A stretch of 55,045 bases of DNA. It comes from Lachnospiraceae bacterium. Its GTDB lineage: Bacteria; Bacillota; Clostridia; Lachnospirales; Lachnospiraceae. Under the pieces are notes generated by a model. That model searched no databases. It was not told the origin of the DNA and was given only the letters and a program-made list of their open reading frames with translations. The translations under genes were made by a program, and so were the position numbers. Positions 26,267 through 35,026 of this stretch are shown here, one piece after another (position 1 is the first letter of the stretch; the number at the start of each line of letters is the position of its first letter). The stretch is from NCBI GenBank assembly GCA_024698885.1, contig JAILQQ010000153.1, positions 1 through 55,045 on the forward strand. The letters run 5' to 3'.

Positions 26267-28609
26267 ATGGCAATGTTTAAATGTAAGATCTGCGGCGGCG
26301 ATCTGGAAATAACCGATGCCGCCAATATAGCGATATGCGAGTACTGCGGGACGAAGCAGACGATTCCCGACAGCGATGATGAAAAAAAGCTAAAGCTATT
26401 TAACCGTGCGAACCGGATGCGGATTGCCTGCGATTTTGATAAAGCGGCAGGCCTGTATGAAACCATTATATCCGAATTCCCCCAGGACGCGGAGAGCTAC
26501 TGGGGCAACTGTCTCTGTAAGTACGGGATCGAATATGTGGATGATCCGGTCACGGCAAAGAAGGTGCCTACCTGCCACCGGACGCAGACGGTCAGCATTT
26601 TTGACGACCCGGATTTCAAGCAGGCCATCGCCCACGCGAATCTGGACGCGCAGTATCTGTACCGGCAGGAGGCGCAGGAGATCGACCGCCTGCAGAAGGC
26701 GATCCTCGACATCGTGAAGAACGAGGCACCCTATGATGTGTTCATCTGCTATAAGGAGACGGATGAAAACGGCAGACGCTCGAAGGACAGCGTACAGGCA
26801 CAGAACATCTATGACGAGCTGACGGAAAAGGGCTATAAGGTCTTCTTTTCCCGGATCACGCTGGAAAACCGGCTGGGGCAGGAGTACGAGCCCTATATTT
26901 ACGCAGCCCTGAACACGGCGAAGATCCTTTTGGCGGTGGGAACAAACCCCGCGCATTTCGGAGCGGTCTGGGTGAAAAACGAGTGGTCCCGTTTCCTTTC
27001 GATGATGAAGGCCGACCCCGAAAAACGCCTGATCCCCTGCTACAGCGACATGGATCCCTATGATATGCCCCCGGAGTTTTCAAACCTTCAGGGACAGGAT
27101 ATGAACAAGATCGGCTTCCTGCAGGATCTTTACAAGATCGTTTCGCGGATCCTTCCGAAAGAGCAGGAGGAAACTGCCTTTGACGGGCGCCTGGGCGGCC
27201 AGGTCGGAAAGCTTTTGGAGGAAGGCTATAAGCTTTTAAAGATCACGCAGGCAGAGCTTGACGGGATCGCGCGGAAGAAGCTGGAGGCGCTTGGGGACGA
27301 TGCGGACGCCAAATGGGACATTGCCATGAACGAGTCCATGTGCGAAAGCGGGCGGGAGTTTGAAGATTACCTTCTCGGAGATGATGTCGATGAAATGGAA
27401 AAGGCCGTCGATGACCTCGTACTGTTAAGTGAAAAGGATGACTATTTCGAAAAGATGCGGGGCGTCTTCGAGGAGGCCCTGAATGAGGAACCGGAGTGCG
27501 CGGAGGCGTATTTCGGGCTGTTCTGCGCGACCTATTATTTCCTGATCGGTTCTCAGGAGGAGTTCCTCGAAATGGTGAAGGATAAGGTGAAGGATTACCC
27601 GCAGGCTCTGACGACGGATGAGAACTTTCAGAGCGCGAAGGATTACGCGGAGGGAGATTTTAAGGAATGGCTCCTCTCTGTGGAAAAGCAGGCGGCAGCG
27701 TATCTTTCGCGGCTTGGAAACGAAACCTATGATCTGATGCATTCCACAAAGCACTATTTTTCGAATAAACCCTTCAGGCTTGACGGCGAGATAAAGGAAG
27801 AGGCTTCCGATGTGCTGATGTCTGCCCTTGATCTGGCGCCGGAAAACGGAGAAGCAAAGCTTGGACAGTTCTTAATTGAGAACGATCTTTCCTACCGGGA
27901 TATTCTTGATTTTGATGTGCTTAGTGACCATGAAAAACGAAAGAAGCTCGTGGCGATCTATCAGGGAGACCAGGATTTTCAGGCGGCCTTTGCGGAGCTG
28001 CTTGCCACGGCATCGCGCGCGGGCGCGCAGGATGACGCGCTGGCCACGGAGGCGCTTGTGAAAAAATGCACGGAGGATCTGCAGAATCCCCTGCTTTCCC
28101 GGCAGGCGGCAGAGGTGCTCGCCTTCTTAAACGGGGGCGGGGCAGCGCCTGCATGGCAGGAGCCGGCGGCTCAGCCGATGCAGCCCGGGTATCAACAGGA
28201 ACCGGCGCCGTGGGAGCAGCACTACGAGGAGCCGGCGCAGCCCGGATACTATGAGGAACCGGCAGTCCAACCGGCACAGCCCGGGTACTATGAGGAGCCG
28301 TCAGTGCAGCCCGTATATTACGAGGAAACGGCATCACAGGCGGCGTATCAGGAAGAACCGGTACCACAGACGCAACAGTACTACGAGCAACCTGTCATAC
28401 AGGATGACTGGATGCGGGGTGGTTACGATAAGGCTAAGAGCACGCTCGGCGGTTTTTATGACGGCGTTAAGGGACGCATCGATCAGTTTGATGAGGAGCA
28501 TCCGGACTACAATATCAACGAGAACCTGTCGAAGGCGGGGAATACGATAAAATCCGGTCTTGGCGCTCTCGGCTCCCGCTTTCAGGACCTGAAGAAGCGG
28601 TGGAAATAA
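26267..28609 (+). CDS. Zinc-ribbon/TIR-domain protein C, long tail
   Basis: At 780 residues this is the longest paralogue. The first 240 residues align without gaps to proteins A and B, including the zinc ribbon (CKICGG...CEYCGTKQTIP), YDVFICYKETD and VWVKNEW with E239. After the TIR domain (155-300) come acidic helical repeats (310-620), then a low-complexity Pro/Gln/Tyr-rich stretch with repeated YYEEP units (about 635-710), and a final basic, amphipathic helix (SRFQDLKKRWK) that could touch membranes. The ATG at 26267 has GGAGG 6 bases upstream. The gene is followed by a terminator, closing the cluster. Confidence 0.85.
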   Translation: MAMFKCKICGGDLEITDAANIAICEYCGTKQTIPDSDDEKKLKLFNRANRMRIACDFDKAAGLYETIISEFPQDAESYWGNCLCKYGIEYVDDPVTAKKVPTCHRTQTVSIFDDPDFKQAIAHANLDAQYLYRQEAQEIDRLQKAILDIVKNEAPYDVFICYKETDENGRRSKDSVQAQNIYDELTEKGYKVFFSRITLENRLGQEYEPYIYAALNTAKILLAVGTNPAHFGAVWVKNEWSRFLSMMKADPEKRLIPCYSDMDPYDMPPEFSNLQGQDMNKIGFLQDLYKIVSRILPKEQEETAFDGRLGGQVGKLLEEGYKLLKITQAELDGIARKKLEALGDDADAKWDIAMNESMCESGREFEDYLLGDDVDEMEKAVDDLVLLSEKDDYFEKMRGVFEEALNEEPECAEAYFGLFCATYYFLIGSQEEFLEMVKDKVKDYPQALTTDENFQSAKDYAEGDFKEWLLSVEKQAAAYLSRLGNETYDLMHSTKHYFSNKPFRLDGEIKEEASDVLMSALDLAPENGEAKLGQFLIENDLSYRDILDFDVLSDHEKRKKLVAIYQGDQDFQAAFAELLATASRAGAQDDALATEALVKKCTEDLQNPLLSRQAAEVLAFLNGGGAAPAWQEPAAQPMQPGYQQEPAPWEQHYEEPAQPGYYEEPAVQPAQPGYYEEPSVQPVYYEETASQAAYQEEPVPQTQQYYEQPVIQDDWMRGGYDKAKSTLGGFYDGVKGRIDQFDEEHPDYNINENLSKAGNTIKSGLGALGSRFQDLKKRWK

Positions 28610-28710
28610 AAAGCCGGAAGAAAAGCAGAATTCGTGCCCGGGTTGACAGACTGTCCGGCGCGGTAAGCTTTCCGGTTTTGCGATCGTGAGGTTTACATAA
28701 CATCACAACC

Positions 28711-28731
28711 GGCCCTTCGGGGCCTTTTTTT
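28711..28731 (+). terminator. Rho-independent terminator after TIR gene C
   Basis: GGCCC TTCG GGGCC forms a 5-bp stem with a UUCG-type loop, followed by a run of at least seven T. It separates the TIR cluster from the sulfur operon. Confidence 0.82.
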
Positions 28732-28750
28732 ATTATAAAAATCTTACAAA

Positions 28751-28784
28751 ACCTATTGACAATATAGGTAAATGGTGTTATTGT
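28751..28784 (+). promoter_or_regulatory. Promoter with overlapping dyad operator, sulfur operon
   Basis: TTGACA (28756-28761), a 17-base spacer and TATTGT (28779-28784) form the promoter. The dyad ACCTAT-N7-ATAGGT (28751-28769) surrounds the -35. Rrf2 regulators bind short dyads and often regulate themselves, so this is the likely operator of the gene just downstream. The mechanism is inferred. Confidence 0.65.
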
Positions 28785-28825
28785 TTCCCCGATGTTCATG
28801 TATTTTTAAGGAAAGTGTGGCACGG

Positions 28826-29260
28826 ATGAGAGTTTCCACGAGAGTTGAATACGGATTGATAGCGCTTACGGACATCGTTGTAAACGGAGAGAACGGTATG
28901 AGCGTATCTGCGCCGGACATAGCGCAGAGAGAGAACATATCGCATAAGTATCTGGAGCATATCCTGCTGCTTTTGCGGCAGGCAGGGTTCATCAAGGCTC
29001 AGAAGGGACTTCGCGGCGGATACGCGCTTGCCTGTTCGCCCGACAAGATCACTCTTTACGATGTGGTGAACGCGCTCGACAAGAGCATCCTCGCGGACAT
29101 TGATCCAATGAGCGGGTCGGATCTCGGGAACGCGGTGAACGAGTGCTTCTGGGGGAAGATCAACGGCAGTCTGAGCTCTTTTGCGAAGGAAATAAAGCTC
29201 GGAGAATTTGCGTCACAGTGTCGCGATGCCAGCGGAAAATGGGATATGTACGTGATCTGA
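28826..29260 (+). CDS. Rrf2-family transcriptional regulator
   Basis: The 144-residue protein has an N-terminal winged helix with the Rrf2 hallmarks MRVSTRVEYGLIAL, IAQRENISHKYLEHIL and the wing KGLRGGYALA. Relatives include IscR (iron-sulfur), NsrR (nitric oxide) and CymR (cysteine status). The three clustered cysteines of IscR-type proteins are absent; its cysteines are scattered. As the first gene of a sulfur operon, a CymR-like response to cysteine or sulfur supply is reasonable but unproven. I take ATG 28826, which opens at the conserved MRVSTR; the longer reading from 28772 would begin within the promoter. Confidence 0.85.
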   Translation: MRVSTRVEYGLIALTDIVVNGENGMSVSAPDIAQRENISHKYLEHILLLLRQAGFIKAQKGLRGGYALACSPDKITLYDVVNALDKSILADIDPMSGSDLGNAVNECFWGKINGSLSSFAKEIKLGEFASQCRDASGKWDMYVI

Positions 29261-29270
29261 GGAAGAATGG

Positions 29271-30515
29271 ATGAAAGACACGGTCGGCTTCAACACAAAA
29301 ATACTTCATACCCTGACATCATACGGCCAGCGGGAGATACTTCCGCCGATCTCACAGGTAAGCGCATTTTCCTATGAGAGCATGGAGGAACTTGAAAAGG
29401 TCTTTGCCCATAAGAGCATGGGATATGCATACACAAGGATCGGCAACCCCACACTCGCGGCCTTTGAACAGAAGGTCAACCGTCTGGAGGGCGGGATCGG
29501 AGCCATCAGCGCAAGCAGCGGAATGGCAGCGATATCTTCGGCGATCCTTAATGTATGTGAGAGCGGGGACGAGATCGTCGTCTCAAGAGGCCTCTACGGG
29601 GGAACAATAGACCTGTTCCATGATCTGGAAAAGCTCGGGATACATACGGTCTGCGCGCGCAACATAAACGACAGGGACGAACTGGAGGGACTGATAACGG
29701 ATAGGACAAAGCTCGTTTTCTCGGAGCTGATCAGCAATCCTTCGCTCATGGTCCTTGACATACCGGAGGTCGCAAAGACCGCCCATGCCCACAATATACC
29801 GCTGTTTGTGGATTCGACGACGGCGACCCCGTATCTTGCGGCACCGCTCTCGTTTGGCGCCGATATTGTGATCCATTCGACCTCAAAGTACATAAACGGC
29901 GGCGGAAATTCGATCGGCGGCATCATCGTGGACGGCGGAAGGTTTGTCTGGGATTTTGAAAAGCACAAGGCGCTTGCGGAGTTTAAAAAATACGGAAAGA
30001 TGGCTTTCCTTCTCAGACTGCGGACGGATCTCTGGGAAAACCTCGGAGGATGTATGTCGCCGATGAACGCGTATCTGTCCTATATCGGCGCCGAAACGCT
30101 GGGACTCAGGATGGAACGGATATGTCAAAACGCCGACAGACTGGCGCATGCGCTTGATGAAGAGGAGGGAATAACAGTCAGTTACCTCACGCTTTCCTCG
30201 CACCCCTGTCACGAATACGTCGATAAGCTGTTAAAGGGTCTCGGCGGGGGGATACTGAGCTTTCGGACAGGCTCGAAAGAGAGAGCGTTTAAGATCATCA
30301 ACGCGTTAAAATACGGCCTGATAGCAAGTAACATAGGAGATCTTCGGACGCTCGTGATCCACCCGGCGTCAACGCTTTACATCCACTCGGGAAAAGAGGA
30401 AACGGAAGCGGCCGGCGTCTTCGACGATACGGTAAGAGTCAGCGTTGGGATAGAGGATCCGGAGGATCTGATCAATGATTTTCGTGAAGCGGTAAAGGCG
30501 GCAGACAGTGAATAA
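29271..30515 (+). CDS. MetY-like PLP enzyme (O-acetylhomoserine sulfhydrylase family)
   Basis: The 414-residue protein belongs to the Cys/Met metabolism PLP family. Features close to MetY are YTRIGNPT near 54, SSGMAA, LYGGTIDLF and the PLP lysine K206 in HSTSKYINGGG. MetY adds sulfide, or a carrier-bound thiocarboxylate, to O-acetylhomoserine to make homocysteine. In Wolinella succinogenes MetY accepts sulfur from HcyS, a ThiS-like carrier, with HcyD (JAMM) and HcyF (ThiF-like); all those families follow in this operon. About half of its isoleucines are ATA (16 by my count), unlike genes outside the operon. ATG 29271 follows GAGGAAG. An O-acetylserine or cystathionine role cannot be excluded. 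Confidence 0.83.
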   Translation: MKDTVGFNTKILHTLTSYGQREILPPISQVSAFSYESMEELEKVFAHKSMGYAYTRIGNPTLAAFEQKVNRLEGGIGAISASSGMAAISSAILNVCESGDEIVVSRGLYGGTIDLFHDLEKLGIHTVCARNINDRDELEGLITDRTKLVFSELISNPSLMVLDIPEVAKTAHAHNIPLFVDSTTATPYLAAPLSFGADIVIHSTSKYINGGGNSIGGIIVDGGRFVWDFEKHKALAEFKKYGKMAFLLRLRTDLWENLGGCMSPMNAYLSYIGAETLGLRMERICQNADRLAHALDEEEGITVSYLTLSSHPCHEYVDKLLKGLGGGILSFRTGSKERAFKIINALKYGLIASNIGDLRTLVIHPASTLYIHSGKEETEAAGVFDDTVRVSVGIEDPEDLINDFREAVKAADSE

Positions 30516-30882
30516 TATCATAAAAATAGACAGGGCATTAAAGCAGGAGCTGAGCGAGCTGGCAGCAGGCGCATACCCGCGCGAATGCTGCGCCGTGCTT
30601 TTTTCAAAGGACGGGAGAGCGATCGACGATTACTGCAGGCTCCCAAACAGGAGTAAAAACAAAAACAGCTACGCGATAGATCCGATGGAACTGTATGCCT
30701 GCGAAAAGGAATACGCAAAAAGAGGATACGAGATAACGGGATTTTTCCATTCGCATCCGGACGCGCCGGCGGTAATGAGTAAAGAGGATGAAAGAAACGC
30801 GATACCGTCCATGCTGTATCTGCTTGCATCGGTCTCAAAGGACGGCTGCGACGGAATGAGGCTGTGGAGACTGGATGCGTGA
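30508..30882 (+). CDS. JAMM/M67-family metallopeptidase (HcyD/Mec-like), first copy
   Basis: The 124-residue protein is a small JAMM peptidase of the type that trims or cleaves ubiquitin-like sulfur carriers. The metal site is complete: E26 in PRECCAV, H81 and H83 in HSHPDAPAVMSKED, and D94. In CysO and HcyS pathways such enzymes release the amino acid from the carrier and remove extra C-terminal residues. The start is GTG 30508, overlapping the MetY-like gene by 8 bases. A second JAMM gene lies at 36076; the two are only moderately alike, so they may serve the two carriers in the operon. Confidence 0.85.
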   Translation: MNNIIKIDRALKQELSELAAGAYPRECCAVLFSKDGRAIDDYCRLPNRSKNKNSYAIDPMELYACEKEYAKRGYEITGFFHSHPDAPAVMSKEDERNAIPSMLYLLASVSKDGCDGMRLWRLDA

Positions 30883-30911
30883 CCGGCGGGTCGTGACACT
30901 GGAGGACAAAA

Positions 30912-32372
30912 ATGAAAGTCGTCATATCGGCAACACTGAGAACTTTTTTTGACAGAAAAACAGAAACAGAGGCAGCAGGAAACACGGTTTCCGAAATACT
31001 GCAGGAGCTTACGGACAGCTTCCCGGATGCGAAGAAGGGGCTTTACGACGAAGAAGGAAGGCTTCGAAGCTTCATCCGGATCTTTGCCGGAAGCGAGGAT
31101 GTAACGGATACCTCAAAGCATGACAGGACGCTTGATGACGTATCCGAGATACTGCTTCTACCGTTTGTTGCCGGCGGCGCTGCGACGGAAAAGCTCATTT
31201 CCGACGAGCGCATCAAGGAGATCAGCCTTGACGACAAGGACATTGACCGGTTCAGCAAACATCTTCTCCTCCGTGAGATCGGCGTGAAGGGCCAGAAGAG
31301 GATCAAGGCCGCAAAGGTCGCGGTTTTCGGCGCCGGTGCGCTCGCGTCTCCGGTCATACAGTATCTGGCGGCGGCGGGGGTCGGAACGATCAGGGTCGTT
31401 GACGCGGATACGGTTTCGGTAGGAAACCTTCAGAGCCAGGTGATCCATTCGTCAAGGGATGTGAAAAGGCCGAAGGCCGCGTCCGCAAGAGATACGATCC
31501 GCAACATCGACAGGAACATAGAGGCGATCGCGGAGAACCGGCCCGTTACGGCGGAAAATGTTATGTCGTTTATCGAAGGCTTTGATATCGTGATCGACTG
31601 CAGTGACAATTACAAGGCCAGATATCTGATCAACGATGCCTGTGTGCTTGCGGGGATCCCGCTCGTATATGCGGCGGTATACCAGTATGAAGGCCAGGCA
31701 GCGATATTTGGGTATAACGGAGGACCGTGCCTTCGGTGTCTGTATCCAAAGCCGCCCGAGCCCGGACTCGTGCCGACGTGCGCGGAGGGCGGGACGATCT
31801 CACCGCTTGCCGGGATCGTCGGAAGCATACAGGCAAACGAAGCGCTCAAGCTTATCATCGGTATCGGGGAGCATCTTTCGGGCAGGATCCTTACGGTGGA
31901 TACGCTCGGACTGCATGCAAAGCTTCTTACTGTTTCAAAGAACGATAACTGTCCGTTATGCGGAAAGGCTCCTTCGATAACGCAGATCGAGGATATCGAT
32001 TACGAAGAACTGTGCGGCCTGAGACAGGAAGAAGAAAAAGAAGCCGCGGTCGAAGGACTGACACCTGAGGAGCTGGCCCACAGGATAGAGTCCGGTGAGA
32101 AGCTGACGATCATTGACGTCAGGGAGCCTCACGAGAGGGCGATCATCAAATTTCCGGATGCGCTCGTTATTCCGATCGGGCAGCTCACAAGAAGACAGAA
32201 AGAACTCGATCCGCAGGTGGACACGGTTTTCATCTGTAAGGAAGGGAAAAGGAGTATCCTCGCGATCAATACACTTCGCGATGCAGGATATAAAGGACCG
32301 CTCTATAACCTTAAAGGCGGAATGGATGCGATGAAGGACATCATTTTCTCAAGTGAGCGCGGCGGTCTGTAA
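30912..32372 (+). CDS. MoaD-like / ThiF (E1-like) / rhodanese fusion protein
   Basis: Three sulfur-transfer domains are fused in 486 residues. Residues 1-89 are a MoaD/ThiS-like ubiquitin fold ending in an internal Gly-Gly (FVAGG, 85-89). Residues 108-345 are an E1-like adenylating domain with DCSDN, VPTCAEGG and two CxxC zinc pairs (GPCLRC and NCPLC). Residues 385-480 are a rhodanese with a CKEGKRS active loop. Two adenylation motifs are unusual: GAGALAS where GAGGLGS is normal, and NLQSQ where MoeB has NLQRQ, whose Arg is needed for activity. So the E1 domain may be weak or repurposed, while the standalone E1 at 35233 looks intact. It could act as a sulfur relay. Fusions of E1 with rhodanese are known; the extra N-terminal carrier is less usual. 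Confidence 0.85.
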   Translation: MKVVISATLRTFFDRKTETEAAGNTVSEILQELTDSFPDAKKGLYDEEGRLRSFIRIFAGSEDVTDTSKHDRTLDDVSEILLLPFVAGGAATEKLISDERIKEISLDDKDIDRFSKHLLLREIGVKGQKRIKAAKVAVFGAGALASPVIQYLAAAGVGTIRVVDADTVSVGNLQSQVIHSSRDVKRPKAASARDTIRNIDRNIEAIAENRPVTAENVMSFIEGFDIVIDCSDNYKARYLINDACVLAGIPLVYAAVYQYEGQAAIFGYNGGPCLRCLYPKPPEPGLVPTCAEGGTISPLAGIVGSIQANEALKLIIGIGEHLSGRILTVDTLGLHAKLLTVSKNDNCPLCGKAPSITQIEDIDYEELCGLRQEEEKEAAVEGLTPEELAHRIESGEKLTIIDVREPHERAIIKFPDALVIPIGQLTRRQKELDPQVDTVFICKEGKRSILAINTLRDAGYKGPLYNLKGGMDAMKDIIFSSERGGL

Positions 32373-32402
32373 CAAAACGGTTTTTTTAAGGAGGAACATG
32401 TA

Positions 32403-33359
32403 ATGGCAAAGGAAACAGAAAACAAGACAGGGATCAACGCACTTTCGGCAAAGGCGGCGTATAATCTTGCGAACGTCACAAAGACCAAGCCCCAGTACGG
32501 AGCACTTACCCCGAAGTGGCTGACGAAGTTTTTGGAGTTCAAGGGACTCGAGACGGGTATCTTCCGCGTCAACAAGGTCGTGGAGGGGGATACGCCCCTT
32601 GATGTTCTGTGCTCCCAGACAAAGAAGAGCGACATCATTCCCGACGGTTTCGTGCAGTTTGAGACAGAGCCGAGAGAGTATGTTCTGAATTCGATCTCGA
32701 CGATCATCAATGTCAACACGGCGGTCGAGGATGTATACAGCGCGCCTTACGATCAGGTTCAGGAACAGCTGGGCCTTGCGATCGAATCCCTTCGGGAGCG
32801 TCAGGAAAGTCAGCTGATCAACAACGATGATTACGGCCTTCTTAAAAATATCGCGGATTCACAGCGTATCCAGACGATCAACGGCGCGCCCACGCCCGAT
32901 GATCTTGACGAGCTTATTTCCAAGGTCTGGAAAGAGCCTTCGTTTTTCTTAGCCCATCCGAGAGCGATCGCCGCATTCGAGAGAGAGTGCACAAAGCGCG
33001 GTGTACCGCCCGTAGTGGTCAACATCGCAGGCGGAACATTCCTGACATGGAGAGGGATCCCGGTCGTGCCGACGGACAAGCTTCTTGTTGACGGACTTAA
33101 GAACCCCACATCGCAGAGCGGTAAGACGAACATCCTCCTGATCCGTACGGGAGAAGCAAAGCGCGGCGTGATCGGACTGTTCCAGGCCGGGTTAAAGAAC
33201 GAGCATTCAAGAGGACTCTCGGTCCGCTTCCGCGGAATAGATGATAAAGGAGTCGCATCCTATCTGTTGTCGCTGTACTGCTCCGCGGCCATTCTGGCAG
33301 ATGACGCCATAGCTGTACTCGAAGACGTGGAAGTGGGTGAATATTATGACTATGACTGA
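32403..33359 (+). CDS. Encapsulin shell protein, family 2A (SrpI-like)
   Basis: The 318-residue protein looks like a HK97-fold encapsulin of family 2A, the type known from Synechococcus SrpI. Recognisable stretches are LTPKWLTKFLEFKGLETGIFR-like text near 37, SIIP... (SDIIPDGFVQFETEPREY) and WRGIPVVPTDKL near 220. Family 2A shells package a cysteine desulfurase whose long disordered N-terminus is the targeting signal, and such a gene follows with a 14-base overlap. The shell would form a closed protein cage around it in the cytoplasm; a sulfur-storage role has been proposed for related systems. ATG 32403 follows AAGGAGG. Assignment rests on sequence recollection and on context. Confidence 0.88.
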   Translation: MAKETENKTGINALSAKAAYNLANVTKTKPQYGALTPKWLTKFLEFKGLETGIFRVNKVVEGDTPLDVLCSQTKKSDIIPDGFVQFETEPREYVLNSISTIINVNTAVEDVYSAPYDQVQEQLGLAIESLRERQESQLINNDDYGLLKNIADSQRIQTINGAPTPDDLDELISKVWKEPSFFLAHPRAIAAFERECTKRGVPPVVVNIAGGTFLTWRGIPVVPTDKLLVDGLKNPTSQSGKTNILLIRTGEAKRGVIGLFQAGLKNEHSRGLSVRFRGIDDKGVASYLLSLYCSAAILADDAIAVLEDVEVGEYYDYD

Positions 33360-34980
33360 TCCGTACGACGTAGCGGGATTGACGGCGCTGGCCAACTCCC
33401 TGTTCCCGGATCTGACCGAGGGCCTTACCTATTCCCCTTCGGGGGAGGTTCCGGTCGTGACGGCACCTGCGGCGTCGGAAGCATCGATCCCCGCGGTTCC
33501 TGAAGCATCGATCCCCGCGGCTCCTGTTTCGCCGCTTGTAAATCCCGTATCCGCAGGATATACCGGTGACTCCTTTGACTGGGAGCATCCGTTTGCGTAC
33601 GGGAGCGCAGCGGAGCCGCCGAAATCATACGCGCCGACGGTACAGTCAAAGACTGAGGCTGCTGAGGCAGACCGCAGGATCGATGTTCCCACGTCACTGC
33701 AGGGAGCGGACGCGGAAGCTTCCCGGAAGGAGAGTGAAAAGGGAACGTCAAGGAATGACAGTATCCGGATCGGCAGTAAGACGCTTTCCCAGATCAGGGA
33801 CGATTTTCCGATCCTTTCGGAGCGGATAAACGGCAACCGGCTGGTATGGCTTGATAACGGCGCCACCACGCAAAGACCGAGACAGGTTATCGACAGACTG
33901 ACCAGGTTTTATGAGCATGAGAACTCGAATGTTCACAGGGGTGCGCATACTCTCGCGGCACGTTCCACGGACGCTTATGAGTCGGCAAGAGACATCGTCA
34001 GGGATTTTATCGGTGCACCGTCTTCCGAAGAGATCGTATTTGTAAGAGGGACGACCGAAGCCATCAATCTTGTGGCAAACGCTTATGTCAGACCGCAGCT
34101 GCAGCCCGGCGACGAGATCATCGTATCGATACTTGAGCATCACGCGAATATTGTTCCGTGGCAGCTCATAGCCCAGAAAACGGGAGCGGTCATCAAGGTG
34201 ATCCCGTGTGATGAGACAGGGCAGCTGATCATGTCCGAATATGAAAAACTGTTCACGAAGCAGACAAAGTTTGTCGCGGTGACGCATGTTTCAAACGTGC
34301 TCGGAACGGTAACGCCCGTTGAGGAGCTGATCGCGGTCGCGCACAGGCACGGCGTGAGGACCCTGATAGACGGCGCGCAGTCGGTGGCGCACATACCCGT
34401 GAACGTATCGGCGCTTGATGCGGATTTCTTTGTTTTTTCCGGTCACAAGATCTTCGGCCCCACGGGAATAGGCGCCTTGTATGGAAAGCGTGAGCTTCTC
34501 GAAGCGGCAGAGCCATATCACGGCGGCGGAAACATGATCGCCGATGTCACGTTCGAGAGAACGATATACAACGATATCCCGAACAAGTTTGAAGCGGGAA
34601 CCGGAAGCATCGCGGATGCGGTCGGACTCGGAGCGGCACTGACATACCTGACGGAGATCGGCATGCCCTGCGTATACAGATGGGAGCATGAGCTTTTACA
34701 GTATGCGATGAAGGAGATGACAAAGATCCCGGGACTGACGCTCATCGGGACCGCGCTCAACAAGGCATCGGTGCTTTCGTTCAAGCTTGACGGATATTCG
34801 GACGAAGAGGTCGGAAAAAGACTCGATGCATATGGCATCGCGGTCAGAACGGGACATCACTGTGCACAGCCGGTGCTCAGGCATTTCGGCTATGAAGGAA
34901 GCGTTCGTCCCACGTTAGCGCTCTATAATTCGCCGGATGACGTGGACGCGCTCGTGAAGGTTCTTAAGACATTTGCCTGA
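33346..34980 (+). CDS. SufS-type cysteine desulfurase with encapsulin-targeting extension
   Basis: This 544-residue enzyme takes sulfur from cysteine as a persulfide. The catalytic part (about 148-544) is class II (SufS-like): LDNGATTQRP, the PLP lysine K368 in SGHKIFGP and the reactive C506 in RTGHHCAQP. The first roughly 145 residues are not part of the usual enzyme: Ala/Pro/Ser/Glu-rich, with two tandem copies of EASIPA near 50 and a possible anchor motif at YDVAGLTALANSLFPDL. In family 2A encapsulins such an extension directs the enzyme into the shell. The gene overlaps the encapsulin gene by 14 bases (ATG 33346, with another ATG at 33352 and a GTG at 33337), which fits coupled translation of cargo and cage. 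Confidence 0.9.
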   Translation: MTMTDPYDVAGLTALANSLFPDLTEGLTYSPSGEVPVVTAPAASEASIPAVPEASIPAAPVSPLVNPVSAGYTGDSFDWEHPFAYGSAAEPPKSYAPTVQSKTEAAEADRRIDVPTSLQGADAEASRKESEKGTSRNDSIRIGSKTLSQIRDDFPILSERINGNRLVWLDNGATTQRPRQVIDRLTRFYEHENSNVHRGAHTLAARSTDAYESARDIVRDFIGAPSSEEIVFVRGTTEAINLVANAYVRPQLQPGDEIIVSILEHHANIVPWQLIAQKTGAVIKVIPCDETGQLIMSEYEKLFTKQTKFVAVTHVSNVLGTVTPVEELIAVAHRHGVRTLIDGAQSVAHIPVNVSALDADFFVFSGHKIFGPTGIGALYGKRELLEAAEPYHGGGNMIADVTFERTIYNDIPNKFEAGTGSIADAVGLGAALTYLTEIGMPCVYRWEHELLQYAMKEMTKIPGLTLIGTALNKASVLSFKLDGYSDEEVGKRLDAYGIAVRTGHHCAQPVLRHFGYEGSVRPTLALYNSPDDVDALVKVLKTFA

Positions 34981-35026
34981 CGGCATAAAAGACCGGCGCA
35001 GGTGCGGAGAAAGGAGATACGGAAAA

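Noticed and set aside
21816-28609. Thoeris-type anti-phage system.
   Set aside because: Thoeris needs ThsA (SIR2- or Macro-like) with ThsB; no such gene is seen, and the TIR proteins have a different layout with an N-terminal zinc ribbon.
29271-30515. Cystathionine gamma-synthase or gamma-lyase for the PLP gene.
   Set aside because: The YTRIGNPT and LYGGTIDLF wording and the JAMM/carrier context favour the MetY group, though a purely sequence-based exclusion is not possible here.
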